This document shows positions 7,469 to 15,862 of a stretch of 64,000 nucleotides of DNA, one piece after another (within the stretch, counting starts at the first letter, position 1; each line of letters starts with the position of its first letter). A program made the position numbers and the translations under genes. The DNA lies in NCBI RefSeq assembly GCF_001027285.1, contig NZ_CP011509.1:1124501-1188500 (forward strand), given 5' to 3'. This DNA comes from Archangium gephyra. GTDB lineage: Bacteria > Myxococcota > Myxococcia > Myxococcales > Myxococcaceae. The notes beneath the pieces are model-generated. The model had not been told where the DNA came from, made no database searches, and was given only the letters and a program-made list of their open reading frames with translations.

Positions 7469-8184
7469 TGCACTACTTCAGAGTCAAAGAAGACAATTCG
7501 TCGCTCTACACCGGACGCGTTGAGGGCAGGCACAAGTGGGGGCTTCCGGGAATCCGCAACTGCCCTGCCTGCAAGGCCTCGTGGGGAACGGACACCAGAG
7601 CGTATCCCTCGGTGGACTTGACCCCTGTTGTTACCCTGGCCGATTTTGAAGAACCCCGGGCAGAGCCCATCGAGGAGTATGAACGGCTCTGCGAGTTGGT
7701 ACGGCCTTTGTTACCTCCAGGCGCGCTGCTGCAACCCGGTGCGGCCTTGGGGCCACTCGTTGGCCGAGCACAGGGCAACTTCGGGCCCCTTGTGGCGCCA
7801 TCCTCTTGGGGAGTGCTGCTGCAGCGCGAGGCGCTGGAGAAACTCCAGGCCGAGGGGCTACGGGGACTCAAGGGATGCGGCACGCAATTGCGCTTCCGCC
7901 AGCGCAACTCGCCCGAGTTGCTCGAGTTGGAAATCCTCCCCGGGGGCCTGCTGCATCCAGACTGCCTGCCCCCCAACCGCAAACCACCGTGTCCGCGCTG
8001 CGGACGCCGTGGGCTCACGCGTCCCGATGACATGCTGCTGGACGCATCCACTCTACCCACCCAGTCAGACCTGTTCCGGCTGGAGGACTTCTCCACTGTG
8101 ATTGTCTGCACCGAGCGCTTCGTCGAGGCCTGTCGCCGTCTGGGCCTGGATGGCGTGAGCTTCCAACCTCTGCCGATGAAGTGA
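7468..8184 (+). CDS. sitI6: SitI6-family double-CXXC immunity protein, paralogue 3 (no adjacent toxin)
   Basis: 238 aa. Starts with the ATG embedded in the stop of paralogue 2 (TGATG), giving MHYFRVKEDN. The motifs are CPAC and CPRCGR, with the same central block. It has no toxin gene of its own, so it is an orphan immunity gene. In Sit and other polymorphic toxin systems, orphan immunity genes commonly protect against toxins of neighbouring strains, or mark a lost toxin; which applies here is inference. The longer upstream reading frame from 7273 overlaps paralogue 2 and is not credible. Confidence 0.85.
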   Translation: MHYFRVKEDNSSLYTGRVEGRHKWGLPGIRNCPACKASWGTDTRAYPSVDLTPVVTLADFEEPRAEPIEEYERLCELVRPLLPPGALLQPGAALGPLVGRAQGNFGPLVAPSSWGVLLQREALEKLQAEGLRGLKGCGTQLRFRQRNSPELLELEILPGGLLHPDCLPPNRKPPCPRCGRRGLTRPDDMLLDASTLPTQSDLFRLEDFSTVIVCTERFVEACRRLGLDGVSFQPLPMK

Positions 8185-8221
8185 GAATCTGCTGATGCCG
8201 GGCCATGACCGAACTGGGGCT

Positions 8222-8938
8222 GTGGATTACTTCAGCATTGAGGAAGACAGGACGTCGGCCTATACGGGGTACATCAATGGCACCCACAAATGGGGCCTGC
8301 CAGGCATTCTCGGCTGTCCAGGATGTAAGGCCAGTTGGAGTGCCGGTGCCAAATCGTACCCTTCGGTGGACCTCACTTCGGTCTCCTCCCTGGCCGATTT
8401 CGAGGAGCCCCGGGCAGAGCCCATCGAGGAATACGAGAGGCTGCGTGAGATGGTTCGTCCTCTGTTGCCTCCGGGAGCCTTGGTGGAGCCAGGGACAGAG
8501 TTGGGTCCGCTCATGGGCAAGGCCCAGGGCAGCTTTGGACCGCTCGTGACGCTCAACCCCTGGGTGCTGCTGATGCAGCGCGAGGCGCTGGAGAAACTCC
8601 AGGCCCAGGGTGTGCGAGGACTCAAGGGTTGTCACACCCAACTGCGGTTCCGCCAGCGCAACTCGCCTGAGTTGCTCGAACTGGAGATCCTTCCTGTGGG
8701 CCGACTACACCCGGACTGCCTGCCCCCGGAGCGTAAACCTCCCTGCCCGCGCTGTGGCCGCGACGGTCTCTCGCTCCCCGACGACAGGCTGCTGGACGCA
8801 GCTACAGTGCCCAGCCACCTGGACTTGTTCAGGCTGGAGGACTTCTCCACCGTCATCGTGTGCACCGAGCGCTTCGTCGAAGCTTGCCGCCGTCTCAATC
8901 TGGACGGCGTGACCTTTCAGCCCCTGCCCGCCGCCTGA
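8222..8938 (+). CDS. sitI6: SitI6-family double-CXXC immunity protein, paralogue 4 (no adjacent toxin)
   Basis: 238 aa from GTG 8222, chosen because it aligns exactly with the starts of the other three (VDYFSIEED against MDYFTLDED). An ATG at 8195 would add nine residues with no ribosome site. The paired cysteines are CPGC and CPRCGR. The C-terminus ends in PLPAA instead of the PLPMK shared by the others, showing divergence at the end of the array. A second orphan immunity gene, 37 bp after paralogue 3 and the last gene of the plus-strand cluster; the next gene is convergent. Confidence 0.83.
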   Translation: MDYFSIEEDRTSAYTGYINGTHKWGLPGILGCPGCKASWSAGAKSYPSVDLTSVSSLADFEEPRAEPIEEYERLREMVRPLLPPGALVEPGTELGPLMGKAQGSFGPLVTLNPWVLLMQREALEKLQAQGVRGLKGCHTQLRFRQRNSPELLELEILPVGRLHPDCLPPERKPPCPRCGRDGLSLPDDRLLDAATVPSHLDLFRLEDFSTVIVCTERFVEACRRLNLDGVTFQPLPAA

Positions 8939-8962
8939 CCTGGCGCCTCGACCCCATTGCCG

Positions 8963-9502
8963 TCAGCGGAGCATGATGTTGCCGAGTACGGCGAGCTCCT
9001 CCGAACCGTCTTCTCCTCCCGACAGAACGATTCGAGCGGGGATGTTTTGGAGCTTGGAAACATCCGCGATTCCCTCCAGCAGCAAGCGTACGCCCTCACC
9101 CGAGGGGGCAGGCGCCTGCCAGACGTGGAGGGTGGATTGGTCTCTGGCAATGTGCAACATCGCGTGTGTAATACGCCAGGAGGCGCTGGCAGGAGAGTGC
9201 ATCAATTCCACCTGAAACAGCACGCGCGTTTCGGATGGCGCCTGGGAGCGGATGCTGTGATAGATGATGAGTTTGCGTAGCACCTGTACGCTGGGTGTCC
9301 ACGTGACGCTTGGGGTGACGTCCCAGACGGAGAAGGGACCGTCAGACTCCATTCTGGAGAATGCCTCGTTCGTGAGGCTTCTCTGCTGGTCAGAGCACTT
9401 CTGCGCGTTCAATCCCTGGAGGAAGTCCGCGGAGCGATGAACATCCGGGACCGCATCGCTCCCGAGGAGCAGTTCCATCGCCAGGAGCGGACCGAGGGGC
9501 AT
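8963..9502 (-). CDS. Hypothetical protein, downstream partner of membrane kinase
   Basis: About 179 aa; ATG 9502 is preferred over GTG 9511, but neither has a clear ribosome site. I do not recognise the family. It has no signal peptide, no clear membrane segment and only one Cys. The middle (SVWDVTPSVTWTPSVQVLRKLIIYHSIRSQ) and the beta-like segments VLFQVELMHS and ITHAMLHIARD look like a globular alpha/beta domain. It follows the kinase gene by 42 bp on the same strand, so the two probably form an operon. Base composition of this stretch is visibly less GC-rich than the housekeeping genes, as in the sit cluster beside it. Confidence 0.6.
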   Translation of the reverse strand: MPLGPLLAMELLLGSDAVPDVHRSADFLQGLNAQKCSDQQRSLTNEAFSRMESDGPFSVWDVTPSVTWTPSVQVLRKLIIYHSIRSQAPSETRVLFQVELMHSPASASWRITHAMLHIARDQSTLHVWQAPAPSGEGVRLLLEGIADVSKLQNIPARIVLSGGEDGSEELAVLGNIMLR

Positions 9503-9544
9503 TGAGAACACGACGGGGGCGTTAGCTGGACGTGCACGGGGTGC

Positions 9545-11641
9545 TTATTGCTGGAAGCGACTCACGGCCTTGAGTTGGACGCGGGGCACGACCCAGACGA
9601 AACCTCCCGGTTCCGATATCGTCGGGTCCCTTCCGAAGTGGGGAACTCCGGGCTTTCCGTCGTACCAGACCTCCATGCACACGGGGACCGACCTGGCGCC
9701 GAAAACGAGGGGGCTGAACGTGATGAGGCGGGTATAGACACGATCGTTCACGATGATGCTCGCCCCGTTGAAAGCACCACCATTGTTGAGCCCACCCCAC
9801 TCGCTGCGAAGTTCGACGCCGGTGCCATTCATTGGCACCGACATCTTCTCGCCAATCTTTTCCAGGGGCACACGGCGCTCCCGCTGCCCGAAGCCAGAGC
9901 CAAAGATGGCATCATGGAGACTCCCGATGGCAATGCCATGCTCCTTCATGGACTTGACCGAGGAGGGGGGGCAGTCCAGGAGATCTTCAGCCCCGGGGAA
10001 GATCTTGGTCTTGACGAATTCCTCGTGGAAGGTGTTGTTGTAGACGGAGGCACAGCCCGCCGCGTGGGCGGCGATCACACCCATGGCCAAACAGGCGCTG
10101 ACGTTCGGCCGTGCCTTCCTGGCCTGGGTGGAAGGGGGCAGCTTCGGTGGACTCGTCTTCTCGGGCATGTCTTTCTCGCTGTGTCTGGCGTTGACGACGG
10201 GCGCGGCAATGGCCTGTCCGTTGGGCGCCGCGTCCGCCACAACATGCGGCGGTTTCAGCGAGGGCACGACATCTGGGAAAAAAGCATCCCAACGTATGGG
10301 AAAGGCTTCGGGCGACGTCGGAGGTTGGGCCGCTCCCACTACCTCGGAGGATATATCCTCCTTCCACGAGGAGAAGACCCACAGCACCGCGGCCAGCGCG
10401 AGGACTCCCAACCCCAGCGCTCCCAGGCGCCACCCGCGCACCACCCGGGTTCCTCGGACGGGCACCTGTGCCGGCAGCACCGCGCGGGTGGGCTCCGCGT
10501 CCCTCTCCGCGCGAGGCGGCGCGGGCGCCAGCGGGGAGTCCACCGCACCCGGCACGGCGCTCGTCTCCCGCGTCTGCACCTCCCCTCGCCGCGGGGGCTG
10601 ACGCGCGAGCCTGCTCAGCCTCTGCTGCAAATCCTGCCCCTCCGCGAGCCGCCCCAGGGGCCGGGTGGTGGCGTTGTGGGGCGCATGCGGCTCGAACAGG
10701 GGCTCGCGCCACGCCTCATCCGCCTCGGCCCTCAGCGTGGCCAGCACCGCGCGCACCTCGCCCGCGTCCGCGTACCGGTCGCCGGGTGCTTTCTCCAGCA
10801 TGCGCAGGCACACGCGCTCCAGTGCCTCCGGTACCCACGGGTTGAGCTCGCGCGGAGGCACGGGCCTCTCGTTGAGCACCGCCGCGCCAATCGCCAGGAA
10901 GTCCGGGCCGGTGAAGGGCAGCCGGTCCGTGAGCACCCAGTACAGCTGCACGCCCACCGCCCACAGGTCATCCGCGGGGGTGGGCGGGTAGCGCACGCCC
11001 GCGTCGCCCATGTGGTGGCGGAAGAAGTCCCAGGCCTCGGGGCTGCGGTACTCCGGGGTGCCCGGCGGCAGCACCGAGCTCGTCAGCGTGGGCGCCCCCA
11101 GGTAGGCACCCGCCCCGAAGTCCACCAGCACCGGCCTGCCGTCCGCGGCGCGCACCAGGATGTTGGAGGCCTTCACGTCCCGGTGCAGCACGCCCGCGCC
11201 GTGCACCGCCTCCAGCGCCTCCAGCAACGCCAGCAGCAGCTCCACCCCCTCGAGCGCCGACGGGTTGCTCCCGCGCACGTGCTCGTCCAGGGGCAGCCCG
11301 TCCACGTACTCCATGATGAGCACGCGGACGCGGGGCTCGTCCTCCGGCCAGTCCACGTACCCCAGCAGCCGCACCACGCCGGGGTGCCTCATCCGGCGCA
11401 GCACGTCCACCTCCCGCTCCTCCCACCCCCGCGAGCGCTCCAGCGGCAGCACCTTCAGCGCCACGAGGCTCGTGGTGCCGTGGGCCAGGTACACGGTGCC
11501 GTAGCCCCCCGCGCCCAGGCGGCGCACCACCTCGTAGCCGGCCACCCGGGTGCCCGGGTCCAGCACGGGAGGGGGTTGCCGGCGGGGTCCGGGGCGGACT
11601 CGGCGGGCGGAGCGGGACGGGGACCTCGAATCTTCAGCCAT
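9545..11641 (-). CDS. Membrane Ser/Thr protein kinase with unknown C-terminal extracytoplasmic domain
   Basis: 698 aa from ATG 11641. The Pkn2-type kinase domain spans about residues 33-300, with glycine loop GAGGYG, the Lys in VALKV, catalytic HRDVKASN (about 155), DFG (about 177) and SPEAW. A Pro-rich linker leads to one membrane segment (about 403-423, LGALGLGVLALAAVLWVF). The roughly 275 residues after it would be periplasmic and contain a conserved-looking domain with Cys pairs and motifs such as SEWGGLNNGGAFNGASI and PVCMEVWYDGKPG, which I do not recognise. The ATG upstream at 11920 is not needed. It could sense an envelope signal and phosphorylate cytoplasmic targets. The C-terminal half is less GC-rich than the kinase half, suggesting a fusion. 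Confidence 0.85.
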   Translation of the reverse strand: MAEDSRSPSRSARRVRPGPRRQPPPVLDPGTRVAGYEVVRRLGAGGYGTVYLAHGTTSLVALKVLPLERSRGWEEREVDVLRRMRHPGVVRLLGYVDWPEDEPRVRVLIMEYVDGLPLDEHVRGSNPSALEGVELLLALLEALEAVHGAGVLHRDVKASNILVRAADGRPVLVDFGAGAYLGAPTLTSSVLPPGTPEYRSPEAWDFFRHHMGDAGVRYPPTPADDLWAVGVQLYWVLTDRLPFTGPDFLAIGAAVLNERPVPPRELNPWVPEALERVCLRMLEKAPGDRYADAGEVRAVLATLRAEADEAWREPLFEPHAPHNATTRPLGRLAEGQDLQQRLSRLARQPPRRGEVQTRETSAVPGAVDSPLAPAPPRAERDAEPTRAVLPAQVPVRGTRVVRGWRLGALGLGVLALAAVLWVFSSWKEDISSEVVGAAQPPTSPEAFPIRWDAFFPDVVPSLKPPHVVADAAPNGQAIAAPVVNARHSEKDMPEKTSPPKLPPSTQARKARPNVSACLAMGVIAAHAAGCASVYNNTFHEEFVKTKIFPGAEDLLDCPPSSVKSMKEHGIAIGSLHDAIFGSGFGQRERRVPLEKIGEKMSVPMNGTGVELRSEWGGLNNGGAFNGASIIVNDRVYTRLITFSPLVFGARSVPVCMEVWYDGKPGVPHFGRDPTISEPGGFVWVVPRVQLKAVSRFQQ

Positions 11642-11957
11642 GCGGGTGACCTCCAGCGTCGTCCCCACACCGCGAGGCCGCGCGTTTCCCGCCGCTGGCG
11701 CCTCCCGCATGTGAGCCGACACGTCATGCCGCCGGACACTACTCACGGAATCACCCCGCAGGCTACTGCGCAGGTCACCTCCCCTCGCGTGCCGGGTTCC
11801 ACGGCCGCGGGGCCGGCCCCGGCTTCCGGAGGTCATCTCCCGCTTCCCGGGCGAGCCTTCGGCCCTTGCCCGCCCCCCGTGGCCGGCGGCATGGGTTGAA
11901 GGGTCTCCCTGGGGCCCCAACCTTCACGGGGACGTGTCTCCCACTTCCCGCCATGTA
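11642..11957. other. Divergent intergenic region, no feature recognised
   Basis: About 315 bp between the divergent membrane kinase and the histidine kinase operon. It is GC-rich throughout. I found no convincing promoter hexamers, hairpin or small gene; promoters for both directions must lie here. Confidence 0.5.
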
Positions 11958-13382
11958 ATGCCCCTGACCGACCCCCTCCACTTCCGCCAGCTGCTGCTGC
12001 GCGCCATCCTGCTCCCGGTGGGCCTGCTGCTGCTGCTCGCGGGTGGCCTCCTGTGGACGGTGAGCGGCCTCATCGAGGCCCAGGAGAAGGCGCGCCATTA
12101 CCAGGTGGCCCTCACCCGGGTGGAGCGGGTGCGCCAGCTCCTGGTCGACCGGGAGACGGGGGTGCGCGGCTATCTGCTCACCGGCGAGCCCGTCTTCCTG
12201 GAGCCCTACCAGGCGGCCGGGCAACGGCTCCCCCTGGCGATCGAGGAGCTGGAGCGGGGCCTGGCGGGGGAGCCCGAGCAGCGTGTCTGGATGGAGGAGC
12301 TGCGCGGGCGCTGGCGGGAATGGGAGCGGGTGGCCGAGGAGCAGCTCTCCCTCTTCCGTCAGCGGGGCGACTGGATGTCCCTGGTGCGCTCGGGGGCGGG
12401 CAAGGCCCGCATGGATGCGCTGCGGTCGACGCTGGATACCATCAGCACCGAGGAGCTCCAGCGCGCCACCCTCCGGGGGCTCGAGGCCGAGCGCGCGGGA
12501 CGCTTCGTGCTCCTCGCCGGAGGGCTGTGGACGTTGGCCGTGGGGGTGTTGCTGGCCTGGCTCAGCCGGCGTCAGCTCATCGCCCTGGCCCGGGGCTATG
12601 ACGCGAGCCTCGCCCAGGTGCGCTCCCAGGCGGATGCCCTGCGCGCCAGCGAGGCCCGGCTGGAGTCCCGGGTGGCCCAACGCACCCTCGAGCTCACCGT
12701 GGCCAACAAGGAGCTGGAGTCCTTCAGCTACTCCGTCTCGCATGACCTGCGCTCGCCCCTGCGCGCCATCGACGGCTTCGCCCAGGCGCTGCGCGAGGAC
12801 GACGGCGAGCGCCTGTCCCCGGAGGGGCTGCGGTTGCTCACGCGCCTGCAGGCGGCCGCCACGCGCATGGGCCAGCTCATCGATGACCTGTTGCAGCTCT
12901 CCCGCGTCACCCGCGCCGAGCTGCGCCGCGAGCCGGTGGACCTCAGCGCCATCGCCGCCTCCGTGCTCCAGGAGTGGCGCCAGCGCGAGCCCGGACGTGA
13001 CGTGACGTGCTCGCTCCAGCCCGGCCTCACCGTGCAGGGGGACCCGCGGCTGCTCCGGGTGCTCCTGGAGAACCTGCTGGGCAATGCCTGGAAGTTCACC
13101 AGCAAGCGCTCCGGGGCCCTCATCGAGCTGTTCTCGGAGACGGCCGGCGGGGTGACTCACTACGCTGTGCGCGACAACGGGGTGGGTTTCGACATGGCGT
13201 ACGCGGGCAAGCTCTTCAGCCCCTTCCAGCGGATGCACAAGCCCTCCGAGTTCCCCGGCACGGGCATCGGGCTGGCCACGGTGCAGCGTATCGTCCACCG
13301 GCATGGCGGGGAGATCTCCGCCCAGGCCACTCCCGGCGGGGGCGCCACCTTCCGTTTCACCCTTCAGGAGGCACGTCCATGA
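11958..13382 (+). CDS. Sensor histidine kinase, CHASE3-like with two TM segments
   Basis: 474 aa from ATG 11958 (GTG 11934 is an in-frame alternative). TM1 lies near residues 12-32 and TM2 near 175-195, enclosing an all-helical extracytoplasmic segment with RETGVRGYLLTGEP, the hallmark of CHASE3 sensory domains. A short coiled coil (ASEARLESRVAQRTLELTVANKELE) leads to the HisKA box SYSVSHDLRSPLRAIDGF (phospho-His about 263) of the phytochrome-like class. The ATPase domain has the N-box ENLLGNAWKF, G1 DNGVGFD and G2 GTGIGLATVQ. First gene of a four-gene operon. Its stop overlaps the start of the receiver gene (ATGA), so the two are translationally coupled. Confidence 0.92.
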   Translation: MPLTDPLHFRQLLLRAILLPVGLLLLLAGGLLWTVSGLIEAQEKARHYQVALTRVERVRQLLVDRETGVRGYLLTGEPVFLEPYQAAGQRLPLAIEELERGLAGEPEQRVWMEELRGRWREWERVAEEQLSLFRQRGDWMSLVRSGAGKARMDALRSTLDTISTEELQRATLRGLEAERAGRFVLLAGGLWTLAVGVLLAWLSRRQLIALARGYDASLAQVRSQADALRASEARLESRVAQRTLELTVANKELESFSYSVSHDLRSPLRAIDGFAQALREDDGERLSPEGLRLLTRLQAAATRMGQLIDDLLQLSRVTRAELRREPVDLSAIAASVLQEWRQREPGRDVTCSLQPGLTVQGDPRLLRVLLENLLGNAWKFTSKRSGALIELFSETAGGVTHYAVRDNGVGFDMAYAGKLFSPFQRMHKPSEFPGTGIGLATVQRIVHRHGGEISAQATPGGGATFRFTLQEARP

Positions 13383-13831
13383 GCAGCCCACAATCCATCC
13401 TCCTCGTGGAAGACAACCCGGACGACGTGGACCTGACGCAGCGGGCCTTCCTGCGCGCGGGCGTCACCCGGCCGCTGGAGGTGGTGGAGGACGGGATGGA
13501 TGCGCTCGACTATCTCTTCGGGCGGGGCGCGTTCGCGTACCGGGCCCAGGAGCCGCTGCCCGCACTGGTGTTGTTGGATCTCAAGCTGCCGCGCCTGGAC
13601 GGGCACGAGGTGCTGCGCCAGATTCGCGCCAACCCGCGCACCCGCTTCCTTCCGGTGGTCATCCTCACCTCCTCGGACGAGGAGAAGGATCTGGTGGAGA
13701 GCTACAGCCACGGCTGCAACAGCTACGTGCGCAAGCCGGTGAGCTACACCGAGTTCGTCGAGGCGGCGCGCCAGCTCGGCATCTACTGGCTGGAGCTCAA
13801 CCGCTCCCCGCAGCCGGGGGTGTCTGGATGA
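13379..13831 (+). CDS. Single-domain response regulator (Rcp1-like)
   Basis: 150 aa, one receiver domain and no output domain. The acidic pocket is EDNPDD near residue 11, the phosphoacceptor Asp lies in LVLLDLKLPRLDG (about 67), the Thr/Ser in ILTSSDEEKD and the Lys in YVRKPVS. An insertion after the first helices (DYLFGRGAFAYRAQEPLP) is typical of Rcp1-type receivers that pair with phytochrome-like kinases, matching the kinase just upstream. The start overlaps the kinase stop by 4 bases and the stop overlaps the next start. It probably shuttles phosphate between the kinases of this operon. Confidence 0.93.
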   Translation: MSSPQSILLVEDNPDDVDLTQRAFLRAGVTRPLEVVEDGMDALDYLFGRGAFAYRAQEPLPALVLLDLKLPRLDGHEVLRQIRANPRTRFLPVVILTSSDEEKDLVESYSHGCNSYVRKPVSYTEFVEAARQLGIYWLELNRSPQPGVSG

Positions 13832-15477
13832 CGAGGCCGCTCCGTGTCCTGCTGGTGGAGGACAACCCGGACGACCAGGAGTTGGTGGAGCGAGAGCTGC
13901 GCCGGGGGGATTTCGCGGTGTCCAGCCACAGGGTGCAGTCGGCCGAGGAGCTGCGCGCGGCGCTCGAGCCCGGGGCCTGGGACATCATCCTCTCGGACTA
14001 CTGCCTGCCTGGCTTCGATGCGCCCTCCGCGCTCGGCATCGTGCGTGACAGCGGCCTGGACATCCCCTTCATCGTCGTCTCGGGCAGCGTGGGCGAGTTC
14101 GAGGGCGAGGAGGTGATGAGGGCGGGCGCCCGCGACTATTTCCCCAAGACGCTCCTCACCCGGTTGCCGGCCGCGGTGGCGCGCGAGGTGGACGAGGCCC
14201 GGCTGCGTCAGGAGCGTGCCCGGGCGGAGCGGGACCGGGACTTGCTGGCCCGGGCCGGGGAGGTGCTGGCCGGCTCGTTGGACCTGCAGGAGACGCTGGA
14301 CAAGGTGGCGCGCCTGCCGGTGCCGCGGCTGGCGGACTGGTGCGCCGTCTACTTCTCCGAGGATGGACGGCACCTCCGGGTGGCGTCCCTGGCGCACGAG
14401 GACCCGAAGCAGGTGGTGCTGGGCTTCGAGACGGACCGCCTCTTCCCCCTGGGGCCGGATGCCGCCTCGGGCCCCGCGTATGTGTTCCGGACGGGCGCGC
14501 CGCAAGTGTTGGAGGACATTCCCCCGGCGCGGCTGGAGGCGCTGGCGCGCTCCCCGGAGCACCTGCGCCGGCTGCTCGCGCTGGGGCTGCGCTCCGTCAT
14601 CCACGTGCCCCTGGTGGGACGCCTGGGCTCCCTGGGGGTGGTGACGCTCGGCATCACCGGGACGCGGCGGCCGCGCTTCACGCCCAGGGACCTGCCCGTG
14701 GCGCAGGAGCTGGTGCGCCGCGCCGCGCTGTTGCTGGAGAACGTGCGCCTGTACCGGGAGTCGCAGGAGGCCATCCGCCTGCGCGACGAGTTCCTCGCGG
14801 TGGCGGCCCACGAGCTGCGCACCCCGCTCACCACGCTGGGCCTGCAGCTGGGCACGCTGGTGCAGCGGGCGCGGCGCGAGTCCTCCCCGGACATGGTGGA
14901 GCGGCTGGACAAGGGCCTGCGCCAGGTGAAGCGGCTGGGCACCCTGGTGGAGACGCTGCTGGATGTGTCGTTGCTGTCCACCGGCGAGCTGCGGCTGACG
15001 CTGGAGGGGTTGGACCTGGGCGAGCTGGTGCGCGAGGTGCTGGAGCGCTTCGAGGCGGAGTCCCTGGCCATGGGCTGCGCGCTGCGGCTGGAGACGGCCC
15101 GGGGGCTCGTGGGCCAGTGGGACCGGATGCGGGTGGAGCAGGTGGTGTCCGGACTGCTCTCCAACGCGCTCAAGTTCGGGGCGCACCAGCCGGTGGACGT
15201 GCGGGTGGTGGCGGACGGCGCGGTGGCGCGGGTGGTGGTGGAGGACCGGGGCATCGGCATCGCGGAGGAGCAGCTCGAGCGCATTTTCGAGCGCTTCGGC
15301 CGGGCGGTCTCCTCGCGCTCCTATGGGGGGCTGGGGCTGGGGCTGTACCTGGCGCGCCGGGCGGCCGAGGCGCACGGGGGCCGTGTCTGGGCCGAGCAGC
15401 GCGCGGGCGGAGGCGCCCGCTTCATCCTGGAGCTGCCCCTGCGTGCCCCGGGCAAGACGGTGGAGGAGTCCGCATGA
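13828..15477 (+). CDS. Receiver-GAF-histidine kinase hybrid
   Basis: 549 aa. The N-terminal receiver (residues 5-125) has EDNPDD and phosphoacceptor Asp in IILSDYCLPGFD (about 55). It is followed by a GAF-like domain (about 150-305) and a HisKA domain with RDEFLAVAAHELRTPLTTL (His about 329). The ATPase has LLSNALKFG, EDRGIGI and YGGLGLGLYLARR. No membrane segment: a soluble kinase whose input is phosphate on its own receiver plus a GAF ligand. The HisKA-to-end portion is strongly similar to the kinases at 28720 and 42840, indicating a paralogous set. Coupled on both sides by ATGA overlaps. Confidence 0.93.
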   Translation: MTRPLRVLLVEDNPDDQELVERELRRGDFAVSSHRVQSAEELRAALEPGAWDIILSDYCLPGFDAPSALGIVRDSGLDIPFIVVSGSVGEFEGEEVMRAGARDYFPKTLLTRLPAAVAREVDEARLRQERARAERDRDLLARAGEVLAGSLDLQETLDKVARLPVPRLADWCAVYFSEDGRHLRVASLAHEDPKQVVLGFETDRLFPLGPDAASGPAYVFRTGAPQVLEDIPPARLEALARSPEHLRRLLALGLRSVIHVPLVGRLGSLGVVTLGITGTRRPRFTPRDLPVAQELVRRAALLLENVRLYRESQEAIRLRDEFLAVAAHELRTPLTTLGLQLGTLVQRARRESSPDMVERLDKGLRQVKRLGTLVETLLDVSLLSTGELRLTLEGLDLGELVREVLERFEAESLAMGCALRLETARGLVGQWDRMRVEQVVSGLLSNALKFGAHQPVDVRVVADGAVARVVVEDRGIGIAEEQLERIFERFGRAVSSRSYGGLGLGLYLARRAAEAHGGRVWAEQRAGGGARFILELPLRAPGKTVEESA

Positions 15478-15845
15478 CGCGTCCCTTGCTGGTGGTGGAT
15501 GACGACACGGACCTGCGCGAGGCGCTCGAGGAGGTGCTGCGCGACGCGGGCCACGCGGTGCTGGGCGCGAGCAATGGGCGCGAGGCGCTGGAGGTGCTCG
15601 CGCGGGCGCGGCCGCTGCCCGGACTGGTGCTGCTGGACATGATGATGCCGGTGCTGGACGGGCTGGGCTTCGCCCACGAGATGCACGCGGTGCCCGAGTG
15701 GAGGGACATCCCCATCGTCATCTTCTCCGCCTCGGCGAGCAACGCGGCGGTGGCCGAGGAGGTGGGGGCGAGTGCCTACCTGCGCAAGCCGGTGGACGTG
15801 GAGGTGCTGGTGGAGACGGTGGGCCAGCACTTCCGGCGCGAGTGA
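15474..15845 (+). CDS. Single-domain response regulator
   Basis: 123 aa. One CheY-like receiver: VDDDTD near residue 9, phosphoacceptor Asp in LVLLDMMMPVLDG (about 54), IVIFSAS, and AYLRKPVDVEVL with the conserved Lys. No output domain. Last gene of the operon, overlapping the hybrid kinase by 4 bases; 17 bp later comes a convergent gene. Output must be through protein contact. Confidence 0.93.
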   Translation: MTRPLLVVDDDTDLREALEEVLRDAGHAVLGASNGREALEVLARARPLPGLVLLDMMMPVLDGLGFAHEMHAVPEWRDIPIVIFSASASNAAVAEEVGASAYLRKPVDVEVLVETVGQHFRRE

Positions 15846-15862
15846 GTGGTGCGAGCGGGGCC

